Shown: positions 19,205 to 27,170 of the stretch, in pieces
Position numbering within the stretch: the first letter of the stretch is position 1
Layout: every line of letters starts with the position of its first letter
Source: a virus
Reading direction: 5' to 3' (one strand)
IMG/VR virus record: IMGVR_UViG_3300032241_001969
Coordinates: 1 to 30,378 of that record
Length of the DNA: 30,378 bases
Notes under the pieces: generated by a model
The model's database searches: none
What the model was told of the DNA's origin: nothing
Seen by the model: the letters and a program-made list of their open reading frames with translations, nothing else
Translations under genes and position numbers: made by a program

Positions 19205-19873
19205 TTAGAAAGTACTTTCTTTAGATTCAATTGCAATCCAATATTGAATTGCTTCTTTAGTGTTCTTGAAGTTAGCCAATCCCTTGAAAGAGATTTGTAC
19301 ATCATATGTGCCTTGAATCATCTTCAGGTTTTCGGTCTTAAATACAAGATTGAAAGATTTACCATTACCATCACCAACCTTGATAGAACTGGTGTGCTGT
19401 GAATCGTCCTTGGCATCATATGCAACAAGGTCAACAGTCTCACCATCAGACTTCAATGCAATGTTAGGTGATGATAGGATTGCGGCAGAACGCATGATTT
19501 CGGCATAATCAGCATCAGACAATGTGAAAGAATAATCAATCGCCGCCAATTTGATTTCTTTTTCTGGTGGAACAACGATGGTGTCTTTTGACGCCATACG
19601 ATATTTGGTCTTGCTACGTCCACCCTTGAATGTAATGTTAGATGCATCAAACTCAAGTTCAACATCACCCTTGAACATGGAATGTACCAACAAGAATTGG
19701 TTCAAATCATATACACAAAAGTTTTGTGGGAATTCATCTTTCAAAGTAGCCTGTGCAAGAACAGACTTACCTGAAGAAATTGTTGTCAGTTTATTGCCTT
19801 GTTTGAATTCAAGGTTTTGATTAATCGTAGAGAAGTTCTTCAATACGGTAAGTGTTTCAGTCGATAGTTTCAT
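19205..19873 (-). CDS. 45: Sliding clamp (gp45)
   Basis: DNA polymerase processivity clamp and activator of late transcription, a trimeric ring; 222 residues (T4: 228). MKLSTETLTVLKNFSTIN matches the T4 start (MKLSKDTTALLKNFATIN), YDLNQFLLV matches YDLNGFLGI, and NLVFKTENLKMIQGTYDVQISFKG matches the C-terminal domain. Partners with clamp-binding-like tails in this window are gp43 (LDDFFS) and gp55 (GLENFLE). ATGA overlap with the upstream gene. Confidence 0.95.
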   Translation of the reverse strand: MKLSTETLTVLKNFSTINQNLEFKQGNKLTTISSGKSVLAQATLKDEFPQNFCVYDLNQFLLVHSMFKGDVELEFDASNITFKGGRSKTKYRMASKDTIVVPPEKEIKLAAIDYSFTLSDADYAEIMRSAAILSSPNIALKSDGETVDLVAYDAKDDSQHTSSIKVGDGNGKSFNLVFKTENLKMIQGTYDVQISFKGLANFKNTKEAIQYWIAIESKESTF

Positions 19874-20268
19874 TTGTTTTCCTCATTATGTAAAGTTTCC
19901 TTAGAATAGATTATATCATGTTCATAAAGAAACATCAAGCAGCACATAGCATGTGCCAAGTGATGAATACCAGATTCTGGATCATCTTGTTCACCACGTT
20001 TCCAAGCCCAAATATGTCTTTGTAATGCATCAAAATATCTACGTTTAGAATCTGGTACTTTTTGCCAGTTGTCACGTTCATATTTCTGTGCACCAAAAGT
20101 AAGAACCTTCACAGTTTCTTCTAATGCAAATGGTGGCAGCAAACCATATTCTAGTTTTCCACCATCAAATTTGCGACCAGGTTCTTGAACTTGGGTGGAC
20201 ACCTCAACGGGAATATTGATAGTCGGTTCGACTTCATCATCACTGTTACGATATCCAGTATCAGCCAT
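19870..20268 (-). CDS. dATP/dGTP diphosphohydrolase-like protein (DUF5664 type)
   Basis: A 132-residue all-alpha hydrolase-like protein. RKFDGGKLEYGLLPPFALEE, VLTFGAQKYERDNWQ, RRYFDALQRHIWAWKRGE, DPESGIHHLAHAMCCLMFLYEHD is the layout of the MazG-like phage family annotated as dATP/dGTP diphosphohydrolase N-terminal domain. Members adjust purine dNTP pools; the MazZ branch serves phages with 2-aminoadenine, but no PurZ-like gene is in this window, so DNA modification cannot be claimed. TAATG overlap with the upstream glycosyltransferase gene and ATGA with gp45. Confidence 0.78.
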   Translation of the reverse strand: MADTGYRNSDDEVEPTINIPVEVSTQVQEPGRKFDGGKLEYGLLPPFALEETVKVLTFGAQKYERDNWQKVPDSKRRYFDALQRHIWAWKRGEQDDPESGIHHLAHAMCCLMFLYEHDIIYSKETLHNEENK

Positions 20269-21086
20269 TACATTTCTCCGACAAAGTTAGCAACAGCTGG
20301 CATATCGCCGTGGAAGTGATAGGTACCAATGTGTGCAGTGCGCATCCAAGGACATAAATAAATTTCTCCACCCATCTTACGCCACATCTGACAGAACATA
20401 TAATCTTCTGACAAGTAACGGTCTGAACCACCACCAGTGATAGAATCAGCAGTATCAATCACAGTATCGAAGAAAGCGTGAATGTAACGTGAACCATCAA
20501 AGTGTGCCTGACCAACGTGGTCTGGTTTGTAACGAATCATTGGATATTGTTCTTCCATCTTAGAGAACACTTCACGTTTGACCATCATGAAACCTGTACC
20601 AATTTCCAAAACGGACAAAGGTTCTGTTACATTGAATTGTGCAGTGCCTTTAACCGGATTGAAAACAAAGTCACCAACAACTTTTTCCAGTTGTGATGGA
20701 TCCAAGTTAGGATTCTTTTGCAATGCTTTAACAGCAGAACGCCATTTGATTGCTTTCTTAGGATATGGACCGCCGATAACATCTTTATCCAATGCCAACA
20801 TTGCAATGACATCTTGTGGATTAAAATTGATGTCTGAGTCAATGAACAACAAGTGTGTACATTCAGAGCGGTGAATAAATTCATCGACCAAATAATTACG
20901 AGCACGTGTAATTAGTGATTCATTGAACAAGAAAGAGAATTTGACCTGAATGCCATATTGCATACAGAGTCCTTGCAAGTCCAAGCATGCTTTCATGTAT
21001 AGACCGTGATTCATACCACCATACATCGGGGTGGCAACAAAGATACTATACTTTCTTAGTTCTTCTGTTTTGATTGAAATTTCCAT
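20268..21086 (-). CDS. Glycosyltransferase-like protein (GT-A fold)
   Basis: A 272-residue protein with features of GT-A sugar transferases. The N-terminal IFVATPMYGGMNHGLY and a nucleotide-binding region end in LLFIDSDINF, where Asp83-Ser-Asp85 would hold the metal and nucleotide-sugar. DVIGGPYPKK, LEIGTGFMMVKREVF, YLSEDYMFCQMWRKMGGEIY and a C-terminal TAHIGTYHFHG follow. Proteins like this occur in cyanophages; the acceptor could be phage DNA, a virion protein or host polysaccharide. No terminator separates it from the gp45 cluster, so it is the first gene of that transcript after the terminator at 21102-21130. Confidence 0.8.
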   Translation of the reverse strand: MEISIKTEELRKYSIFVATPMYGGMNHGLYMKACLDLQGLCMQYGIQVKFSFLFNESLITRARNYLVDEFIHRSECTHLLFIDSDINFNPQDVIAMLALDKDVIGGPYPKKAIKWRSAVKALQKNPNLDPSQLEKVVGDFVFNPVKGTAQFNVTEPLSVLEIGTGFMMVKREVFSKMEEQYPMIRYKPDHVGQAHFDGSRYIHAFFDTVIDTADSITGGGSDRYLSEDYMFCQMWRKMGGEIYLCPWMRTAHIGTYHFHGDMPAVANFVGEM

Positions 21087-21101
21087 GTGAACTCCAAGTT
21101 A

Positions 21102-21130
21102 ATAAAAAAATAGGAACCCCGAAGGGTTCC
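21102..21130 (-). terminator. Intrinsic terminator with TTCG loop
   Basis: Minus strand GGAACCC TTCG GGGTTCC then TATTTTTTTATT: a perfect seven-bp stem and T-run right after the winged-helix gene. Confidence 0.9.
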
Positions 21131-21139
21131 GTTGCTCAA

Positions 21140-21406
21140 TTAAGCGGTCAAAGATGCGCCAGTGGACAATGCTGCACGAATTAACGCTTTAGTTGGTCGA
21201 CCAAGACGGTAGAAACTAACTTTCTTTCCGTTAACTTTCTTGGTATTTGTATAGATGCAATAACCTTCTTGGCGAAGTTCATCAATACGGGCTGAAACAT
21301 TTGTAATACCAAAACGGCGTTGTGCTTGTTTGGTGGTGAAAGTATTGTAACCTTCAGTCTTCTTCAATGTGTTCAACATGCGTGTCTTTGCGGATAGATT
21401 GCTCAT
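21140..21406 (-). CDS. Winged-helix DNA-binding protein (HTH_39-like)
   Basis: An 88-residue likely transcription regulator. LNTLKKTEGYNTFTTKQAQRRFGITNVSARIDELRQEGYCIYT is a helix-turn-helix followed by a wing (NGKKVSFYRLGRP), as in the HTH_39 group of phage proteins. AGGAG precedes the ATG. It has its own promoter (TTGACA/TATGAT at 21455-21483), a palindromic 5' leader (21432-21446) and a terminator ten bases after the stop: a complete single-gene unit. Autoregulation through the leader palindrome is plausible but unproven. Confidence 0.85.
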   Translation of the reverse strand: MSNLSAKTRMLNTLKKTEGYNTFTTKQAQRRFGITNVSARIDELRQEGYCIYTNTKKVNGKKVSFYRLGRPTKALIRAALSTGASLTA

Positions 21407-21431
21407 AATATAACTCCTAATAATTTAAAAT

Positions 21432-21446
21432 ACCTACATTGCGTAG
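21432..21446 (-). promoter_or_regulatory. Leader palindrome of the winged-helix gene
   Basis: CCTAC GCAAT GTAGG just downstream of the promoter: five perfect base pairs. It may be an operator or an RNA hairpin. Confidence 0.55.
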
Positions 21447-21454
21447 GACTCAAT

Positions 21455-21483
21455 ATCATACTATTATGTATGTCACTTGTCAA
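21455..21483 (-). promoter_or_regulatory. Sigma-70 promoter of the winged-helix gene
   Basis: Minus strand -35 TTGACA (21483-21478), 17-base spacer, -10 TATGAT (21460-21455). Near-consensus, so strong early expression by host RNA polymerase is expected. Confidence 0.88.
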
Positions 21484-21505
21484 GCATATTTGTGGTATAC
21501 TTGAA

Positions 21506-22768
21506 TTATCTACCAACTTGTGGCAGATATTTTGCCTTGGTTTCTTCCCAAGACAAATAGATTAGGTCATCATAGAATAGTGATTCATATGATACCTGAT
21601 TTTTCTTTTGTAGTTGCCGAATTCTAGGTTTGGCATACTTACTTTTCCAAATGTTGGTGAGTGCTTCCTCGGAAGTATCAAAAGATTTAACCAAAGCTTT
21701 GTCACCAATTTCTTTGCGGAGAAATTCGTTTGTGTTGTTATACAAAGGAGAGAAATAAATTCCACGTTGGTGTTCTGTGCGAATCAACTCCTTTGGAATC
21801 TTTAACTTACCATAAGCAAAGTTCAACGAACGATTCTTGTGGTCACGTTTCAGTGGAAGTCCTTGTGTGTTGGTTGCATCCCACCATTCAAAGTATTTTC
21901 TTGTGTGGTTTTCTTTGATCCACTTGTAGACCATGTTAGCAGTAGAACGCTTAGGCTCAAAAGCAACAGACCCACTAGAGAATCCCATTTTCTGCCAATG
22001 TTCCAGACCATCGTACTGAGAAAGCCCGTTGGCTTTGGTCTTTCCATAGAGTGACGTTGTAGTAACGCCAACAAGAGTGTCTCCATAACGAACTTTCCAA
22101 TCTTTTTGAACTGTGTCAGCAAGACATAACAATGCCAACAACTTACCACCCATGTAATTGTAACCAAGTGGTTGCAACGGCACAATCGTAGAACCAATTG
22201 CTGTATGGTTAATCATACTTTGTTGTGTCTTAACATCTCTAGACCAACCAATTGCATTATCACGAGGTGTCAAATCCAAGAAATCGGATGAAATACAAAT
22301 AACACCAAGATACTTGCCGGAACGACCATCAACAACGGTGTAAAATAGATTACGACCAATGTTAGAGTTGTTCTTCATGGTAGATGAGAATGTGCGAATG
22401 GCATTCCATGTTTCTGCCAATTCACCATTATGAAGTTGCATAATGGGTTCTAACTTTTCATAGTCATCAGGAGAACTAGGAACCCAAAAGTTACTCTTGA
22501 CTTTTTGAATCAATTTCTCTTGTTCTTTGTTAACCATATGAACTTCTTCGCCCCACAATGTGGAGACTTCTTTCACAGGATAACGTTCTTTCACTTCACA
22601 CCATTTCTGGTATAAAGTATATTCTCTAACATCCATTGAGGATGCATAAGTTAAGTCTTCAATAAGTGTTTTCTTTAGTTGTTCTTCATCAATGTGTTCG
22701 TGACTAGGATTGATTTCCTGCCACGAAGCCCACTGTTTCTCAACGAACTCTAGCGGAGTTTTTGCCAT
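21506..22768 (-). CDS. DruA-like protein (DUF4338 type)
   Basis: A 420-residue protein whose centre looks like DUF4338, the family of DruA from the Druantia anti-phage system: YLGVICISSDFLDLTPRDNAIGW (about 153-175), a conserved IVPLQPLGYNYMGGKLLALL stretch (195-214) and DWKVRYGDTLVGVTTTSLYGKT (223-244), then HWQKMGF. The assignment is from memory of the motif order. The biochemical role of DruA is not settled; in a phage it might modify or cut nucleic acid or counter a host system. The N-terminal 100 residues are helical and specific. It overlaps the deformylase gene by 29 bases and has no obvious ribosome site. Confidence 0.65.
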   Translation of the reverse strand: MAKTPLEFVEKQWASWQEINPSHEHIDEEQLKKTLIEDLTYASSMDVREYTLYQKWCEVKERYPVKEVSTLWGEEVHMVNKEQEKLIQKVKSNFWVPSSPDDYEKLEPIMQLHNGELAETWNAIRTFSSTMKNNSNIGRNLFYTVVDGRSGKYLGVICISSDFLDLTPRDNAIGWSRDVKTQQSMINHTAIGSTIVPLQPLGYNYMGGKLLALLCLADTVQKDWKVRYGDTLVGVTTTSLYGKTKANGLSQYDGLEHWQKMGFSSGSVAFEPKRSTANMVYKWIKENHTRKYFEWWDATNTQGLPLKRDHKNRSLNFAYGKLKIPKELIRTEHQRGIYFSPLYNNTNEFLRKEIGDKALVKSFDTSEEALTNIWKSKYAKPRIRQLQKKNQVSYESLFYDDLIYLSWEETKAKYLPQVGR

Positions 22769-23393
22769 TTTTTTGTTTCGCTTGTTTCATCATTAGTGCT
22801 TGGTATTGTGCCATTTTCTTAATAACCTTGTTTCGTTTATCTAAACCAGACTTTAGTGCTAGTGGTTTTACACGGTCAGTGTATACAACACCATTCATGT
22901 GATCCAATTCATGCAAGAAACAACGTGCAGAAATACCGGTATACTTTGTGGTATGTTCAACACCATTGAAGTCTTGGTATTTTACCACAATCTCGGAAGG
23001 ACGAGTAATACGGAAACCCAACAACGGGAATGACAAACAACCTTCTAGCATGTGTGCTTCACCTGAGGTTTCAATCACTTCAGGGTTAAAGTGTGCCACA
23101 TAATTATCACCGGCACCCATAACGAATACACGGTATGGGAAACCACACTGATTTGCAGATAGTCCAACACCATTGTTTTTCTTGCAGGTTTCTACCAAAG
23201 AAGATGCAAAATCGGATGGATTAATAATTGCATTTTCAAAATCAAAGTGTGGCATTACTTCACGTAGAATTGGATCATCTGGTGCAACCAAATCAAACGT
23301 TTCAATAGTTTCTACTGTTGGTTGTACAACAGAAGTTAATGCATCGGCTGTGTCTAATTTAAAGACACCATCAATAGGTTTAATTTCACTCAT
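22740..23393 (-). CDS. def: Peptide deformylase
   Basis: Metalloenzyme that removes the formyl group from new proteins; 217 residues. All three motifs are present: GVGLSANQ at 75-82, EGCLS at 117-121 (Cys119 metal ligand) and HELDH at 161-165 (His161 and His165 ligands, Glu162 catalytic). An extra ~30 residues at the N-terminus and a basic C-terminal tail (KQAKQKNGKNSARVR) distinguish it from short cyanophage enzymes. AGGTGA precedes the ATG, which overlaps the gp46 stop (ATGA). Being between gp46 and the DruA-like gene, it is an early or middle gene. It fits the heavy translation investment of this phage. Confidence 0.94.
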   Translation of the reverse strand: MSEIKPIDGVFKLDTADALTSVVQPTVETIETFDLVAPDDPILREVMPHFDFENAIINPSDFASSLVETCKKNNGVGLSANQCGFPYRVFVMGAGDNYVAHFNPEVIETSGEAHMLEGCLSFPLLGFRITRPSEIVVKYQDFNGVEHTTKYTGISARCFLHELDHMNGVVYTDRVKPLALKSGLDKRNKVIKKMAQYQALMMKQAKQKNGKNSARVR

Positions 23394-25105
23394 TTAGTCA
23401 CCTGTGAGAAGTTGTTTTTCTTTTCAAATTTAATAATGGACCTAAACTTATCAAAAAGTTGGTCACCCTTGTGGCTGATAACAAATATGTTTGTTTCACT
23501 GCCCATGTCATGAATCAATTTTAAGAATTCATCTGTTCCAACACCATCCAAACTGGAATCAAATACTTCATCCAAAATCAACAAGTTGGTATTTGTTGAG
23601 TTTTTCATCTTAGCAATTTGTCGCCATGTAAACAACAAAGCCAAGTCAATACGCATCTTTTCACCTTCTGAAAAATTGGAATAACTAAACTCATCACGGT
23701 GTCGTGACTTGATTGTTTCTTCAAAGTTTTCATTCAAGTTAAAGTTGACAAAGAAGTCCATGGCTTTTAAGTACTTATTCACCAATTTATTGATGATAGG
23801 TAGATACTGCTTGATAATCTTTGTCTTGATACCATTGTCTTTCAACAATGATGCGGCGTATTCATGATAATGTTTTTCAACAGAAAGTTCTTCCTGTTCT
23901 TTAACTAAAGTTGATAATTCTGTTTTCAAGTCTTTCAACTTTTGGTTGTCTTTTGTTAAGGTATCTTTCTGTTTAGACAATGCATCAATTTCAGCATTAA
24001 GTTTTTTAGTGTATTTGTTAATGGCTGTAATAGTTGAGTTATGTTTAACAATTTCATTGTTGTGCTCCGTTATGTGTTTTGAAATTTTCATAATGTCGGA
24101 CAAACGATTTTGTAATTTAGCATACTCAGCACTTAGTTCTTTCAAACCATCTTTCTGCAAGGACACTTTTGAAGTGTTCTCGTTAATTTGGTCTTGTTTG
24201 AAATCATCGGCAAGCGTTTGTTTGCAGGTTGGACAGTTGTCATTGTTCATATAGAAAGCAATGTCTTTCTCAACCTTCTTGATAGAAGTTTCAATTTTGG
24301 CCTCAAGTTGAACCAACTTTTTACTCTTGGTTTCAACAGACGATTTATCTTCTATCTTTTTATTTAGAACATCGATATGCTTTTGAATCAACTCAATGTC
24401 TTTTGATAGCTGTTCAGCCTGTTTCTGATTTGTCTGTATTTCTTCTTTTCTACCTACAATTTCATATTCATTGTTCTTCTTGCTTTCTTCAATGTTTTGC
24501 TTTTGCATCTGAATCTTCTCGGACACAAGTTCCATTGCATACTTGTTTCTTGTAGTTGTATCTTTAATTGCCGACATACGTTCTTTGATAAGACCGTTCA
24601 TTGCAGTAAAGATTTGAATGTCTAGCAATTCTTCAATGATTGTTCTGCGGTCAGCAGGAGTCAACTGCATGAATGGAACAAAGGATGCCGAACCAAGGAT
24701 GACAATTTGCGTGAATGACTTATAGTTAAATTTGAGAATGGATTTCTCTAGAAAGTCTTGGTAGTCTTTCGCCTTGGCATCTTGGTTCAGCAAAGCACCA
24801 TTAAGATAAATTTCAAACGTATTTGGTTTTATACCACGAATAACTTTGTATTGTTTCTTGCCAATAGTAAACTCAATCTCGACTATAGCATCAGATGTGT
24901 TAATTGAGTTTACAAGGTTTGGTTTGTTAATCTTACGAAATGGTTTACCAAACAGGCCAAAGCACAGTGCATCCAGAATTGTGGATTTGCCTGCGCCGTT
25001 ATTACCAATAATCAAAGTGTTGGGAGATTTATCAAGTTTGATTTCAGTAAAAGAGTTACCTGTACTTAATATATTCTTCCAAAGAATAGTCTGAAACTTT
25101 ATCAT
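23390..25105 (-). CDS. 46: Recombination nuclease subunit gp46 (Rad50/SbcC-like)
   Basis: SMC-like ATPase that works with gp47 to resect DNA ends and degrade host DNA; 571 residues (T4: 560). Walker A GNNGAGKST at 34-42; long coiled coils around a zinc hook CPTC at 291-294; ABC signature FSEGEKMR near 480; Walker B LLILDEVFD near 525 and a distal His (VISHKG). Its ATG overlaps the gp47 stop (ATGA), the usual pairing. Confidence 0.95.
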   Translation of the reverse strand: MIKFQTILWKNILSTGNSFTEIKLDKSPNTLIIGNNGAGKSTILDALCFGLFGKPFRKINKPNLVNSINTSDAIVEIEFTIGKKQYKVIRGIKPNTFEIYLNGALLNQDAKAKDYQDFLEKSILKFNYKSFTQIVILGSASFVPFMQLTPADRRTIIEELLDIQIFTAMNGLIKERMSAIKDTTTRNKYAMELVSEKIQMQKQNIEESKKNNEYEIVGRKEEIQTNQKQAEQLSKDIELIQKHIDVLNKKIEDKSSVETKSKKLVQLEAKIETSIKKVEKDIAFYMNNDNCPTCKQTLADDFKQDQINENTSKVSLQKDGLKELSAEYAKLQNRLSDIMKISKHITEHNNEIVKHNSTITAINKYTKKLNAEIDALSKQKDTLTKDNQKLKDLKTELSTLVKEQEELSVEKHYHEYAASLLKDNGIKTKIIKQYLPIINKLVNKYLKAMDFFVNFNLNENFEETIKSRHRDEFSYSNFSEGEKMRIDLALLFTWRQIAKMKNSTNTNLLILDEVFDSSLDGVGTDEFLKLIHDMGSETNIFVISHKGDQLFDKFRSIIKFEKKNNFSQVTK

Positions 25106-26172
25106 GTCTGTTCTAAGTTCAAGGCCTCCACGTATAATTCACGCATCATGGATTTAAGCCTGTTATTATCAATGCCGTCATTTTGGATTGCATCCACATA
25201 TTTGTTAATAATGGTTACAGTATCCTCGGCTTCATCAATTCTATCATCATTATCATCGTCTGTCAAGTCTAATGCATCTTCAACAATGGTAATATCAAGC
25301 GGATTAAGACCATATATCTTATTCATAAACTGGTCAAACAAGTATGGATTAGTTTTGTTGACTACCACAACCTTAACATAAACACCAACACATGCACTTA
25401 GGTCTTTGTTTAGGACTTCTTTAATCTCTTGGTTTTTGTCATCATAGATTATGCGGTGAAACATGACATTAGGATTTTGTATAAAATCCAAATCATAGGA
25501 ATCCAAATCAAAGAAATGAAACCCACGAGGATCCGAATAGTCTTGCCAGGTAAGTTCGTATGGGTTACCAAGATATTGAATGTTCCCATTACTAGACTTA
25601 TGATGATAATGGCCGCTAAAAACATGGTCAAAAGTTCTAAAAACATTTCTATCTAATCCTTCTTCTGATGGCATGCCACGGTGCATGGCGAAACCAGCAA
25701 TTTCAAAATGGCCCATACACACCTTGGCCTTTGTGTTGTTTATTTCATCCATACATTCTTGATAATTGTCTGGACAAATCCAAGGTATCATACAGATATC
25801 ATTACCATCAACATTGATTGTTTGTGGGGTATCAATAACTGTGATGTTATCATACTCACGTAACAACAAGTCTACTGAATTAACGTCATTAGTGTTTTTA
25901 AAATAAGTATCATGATTGCCAGCCAACATGTATACTTGAATATTCTTTTTTGCAAGCACATCGAAGAACATCTCCTTTGTTCGTTTTAGTGAGTAAAAAT
26001 TAACGTACTTCCTACGGTCAAAAGTATCACCAAGTATAAGCAAAGTGGTAATGCCAGAACTATCCAGATTAGTAAAAAAAGTATCTCTATAAAATTTCTC
26101 ATAATAATCTAGGAAATGAACCGAATCATTTCGTGCTCCAAAGTGTTGGTCAGTTATCAATGCAACTTTCAT
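25102..26172 (-). CDS. 47: Recombination nuclease subunit gp47 (Mre11/SbcD-like)
   Basis: Two-metal phosphoesterase nuclease, 356 residues (T4: 339). Conserved metal-binding residues: DQH (Asp8, His10), GDTFDRR (Asp49), GNHD at 85-88, MGHFE, and FSGHYHH. It forms the resection complex with gp46. The start lies two bases after the gp55 stop, with GAATGAG as a weak ribosome site. The order 55-47-46 is that of T4-like genomes. Confidence 0.95.
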   Translation of the reverse strand: MKVALITDQHFGARNDSVHFLDYYEKFYRDTFFTNLDSSGITTLLILGDTFDRRKYVNFYSLKRTKEMFFDVLAKKNIQVYMLAGNHDTYFKNTNDVNSVDLLLREYDNITVIDTPQTINVDGNDICMIPWICPDNYQECMDEINNTKAKVCMGHFEIAGFAMHRGMPSEEGLDRNVFRTFDHVFSGHYHHKSSNGNIQYLGNPYELTWQDYSDPRGFHFFDLDSYDLDFIQNPNVMFHRIIYDDKNQEIKEVLNKDLSACVGVYVKVVVVNKTNPYLFDQFMNKIYGLNPLDITIVEDALDLTDDDNDDRIDEAEDTVTIINKYVDAIQNDGIDNNRLKSMMRELYVEALNLEQT

Positions 26173-26176
26173 AATC

Positions 26177-26701
26177 TCATTCTAAAAAGTTTTCAAGGCC
26201 TTTTGGTTTTTTGGTAGACTTCTTATCGTCTTTCTTTTTCTGTTGAACAACTTCATATGATTCAATGAATTCGGCAATGTTATCATACAGTTCAAACTGT
26301 CTGTGGCCACCACCTTCTGTTTCCAACATCTCAAACTCATCTAGAATACCAAGTTGTTCTGTAGACTTATACTTCACATAGAGTTGTTTTTTCTCTTTCT
26401 GAATCCTACGCAGGAACGCATAATATATGATTTGAGTGAAATAGGCAAATGGATTCTTTGACTTAGTAGGATCAAAGTTCTCAAAATACATGAGACAGTT
26501 TTCAATACCATCTCCTATCATGTCTTCCCGGTGAGGGTAGTTGATGAAGTTTGGCTTGTGGGATAGACCTTCGGCAATCTTCATCCAACATTCACCGATA
26601 TAGTTTGGTATCGGTTCATCCGGATTGGCAAGTTTACGTTCTTTGTACGCAATCAAAGCTTGTAGAAAGTCTGCATTGTTGATGTAATGTTTAGTGCTCA
26701 T
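26177..26701 (-). CDS. 55: Late sigma factor gp55
   Basis: Sigma-70-family factor that directs host RNA polymerase to TATAAATA promoters; 174 residues (T4: 185). REDMIGDGIENCLMYFENFDPTKSKNPFAYFTQIIYYAFLRRIQKEKKQ is the region 2-like core. The C-terminus, after a Lys-rich stretch, ends in KGLENFLE, a hydrophobic/acidic tail fit for clamp (gp45) binding. TATAAATA sites found in this window lie before the plus-strand cassette, both endonuclease genes and hsp20. A sigma-70-like promoter precedes the gene. Confidence 0.94.
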   Translation of the reverse strand: MSTKHYINNADFLQALIAYKERKLANPDEPIPNYIGECWMKIAEGLSHKPNFINYPHREDMIGDGIENCLMYFENFDPTKSKNPFAYFTQIIYYAFLRRIQKEKKQLYVKYKSTEQLGILDEFEMLETEGGGHRQFELYDNIAEFIESYEVVQQKKKDDKKSTKKPKGLENFLE

Positions 26702-26712
26702 TCAAATATACC

Positions 26713-26741
26713 ATAATAATTGTTGACAAATCGCTTGACAA
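26713..26741 (-). promoter_or_regulatory. Sigma-70-like promoter of gene 55
   Basis: Minus strand -35 TTGTCA (26741-26736), 17-base spacer, -10 TATTAT (26718-26713), ending 12 bases before the gp55 ATG. Short leader without a strong ribosome site. Confidence 0.65.
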
Positions 26742-26771
26742 GTGTTAAAGTCTCGGTGTTGACCATTGAGA

Positions 26772-27170
26772 TTAATGAATTGTTTTACCTTCTGGATCAA
26801 CTTCCATATTCTCAAATGCTTGGACAATTAGTCCTTTAATTCTTTCATTAAGTTCTTCTTGAACTTCTTCGTGGAACTCGTTCTCTGCATCCATCTTCTT
26901 GAGATTATCCACAGAGTTTTCATAGTATTCAGCAAAGTCATCACTCGGTTTGGTGATAAACAGAATGTCTTTGCTGGTCAATACCACTTCATTCTTCTCC
27001 ACCAATTGTATTGGCAAGAAAAAACTTAACATGATGTGTGAGGTTGTACCTCTGTTATTTACATCATATACCATTGGATCGGTCAGTAAGTAGTGACCTT
27101 CCATAATTTCTTCAGTAACACTGATGATGTCACTTCCATTTTGTAGTCGGACGAGTTTTACATTGCTCAT
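26772..27170 (-). CDS. Small beta-rich conserved phage protein (paralogue B)
   Basis: A 132-residue protein of unknown function. The first ~90 residues resemble the product at 2885-3193 (see there), suggesting the same small beta-barrel fold. A C-terminal extension of about 45 acidic residues (EFHEEVQEELNERIKGLIVQAFENME) is extra. It starts with an ATGA overlap on uvsW and is followed by the gene 55 promoter. One copy beside gene 43 and one beside uvsW/55 point to a role in replication or RNA metabolism. Confidence 0.82.
   Translation of the reverse strand: MSNVKLVRLQNGSDIISVTEEIMEGHYLLTDPMVYDVNNRGTTSHIMLSFFLPIQLVEKNEVVLTSKDILFITKPSDDFAEYYENSVDNLKKMDAENEFHEEVQEELNERIKGLIVQAFENMEVDPEGKTIH

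Noticed and set aside
19870-20268. Evidence for 2-aminoadenine (Z) DNA from the dATP/dGTP-hydrolase-like gene
   Set aside because: No PurZ, DatZ or DpoZ-like partner in the window and the polymerase is an ordinary T4-type family B enzyme.
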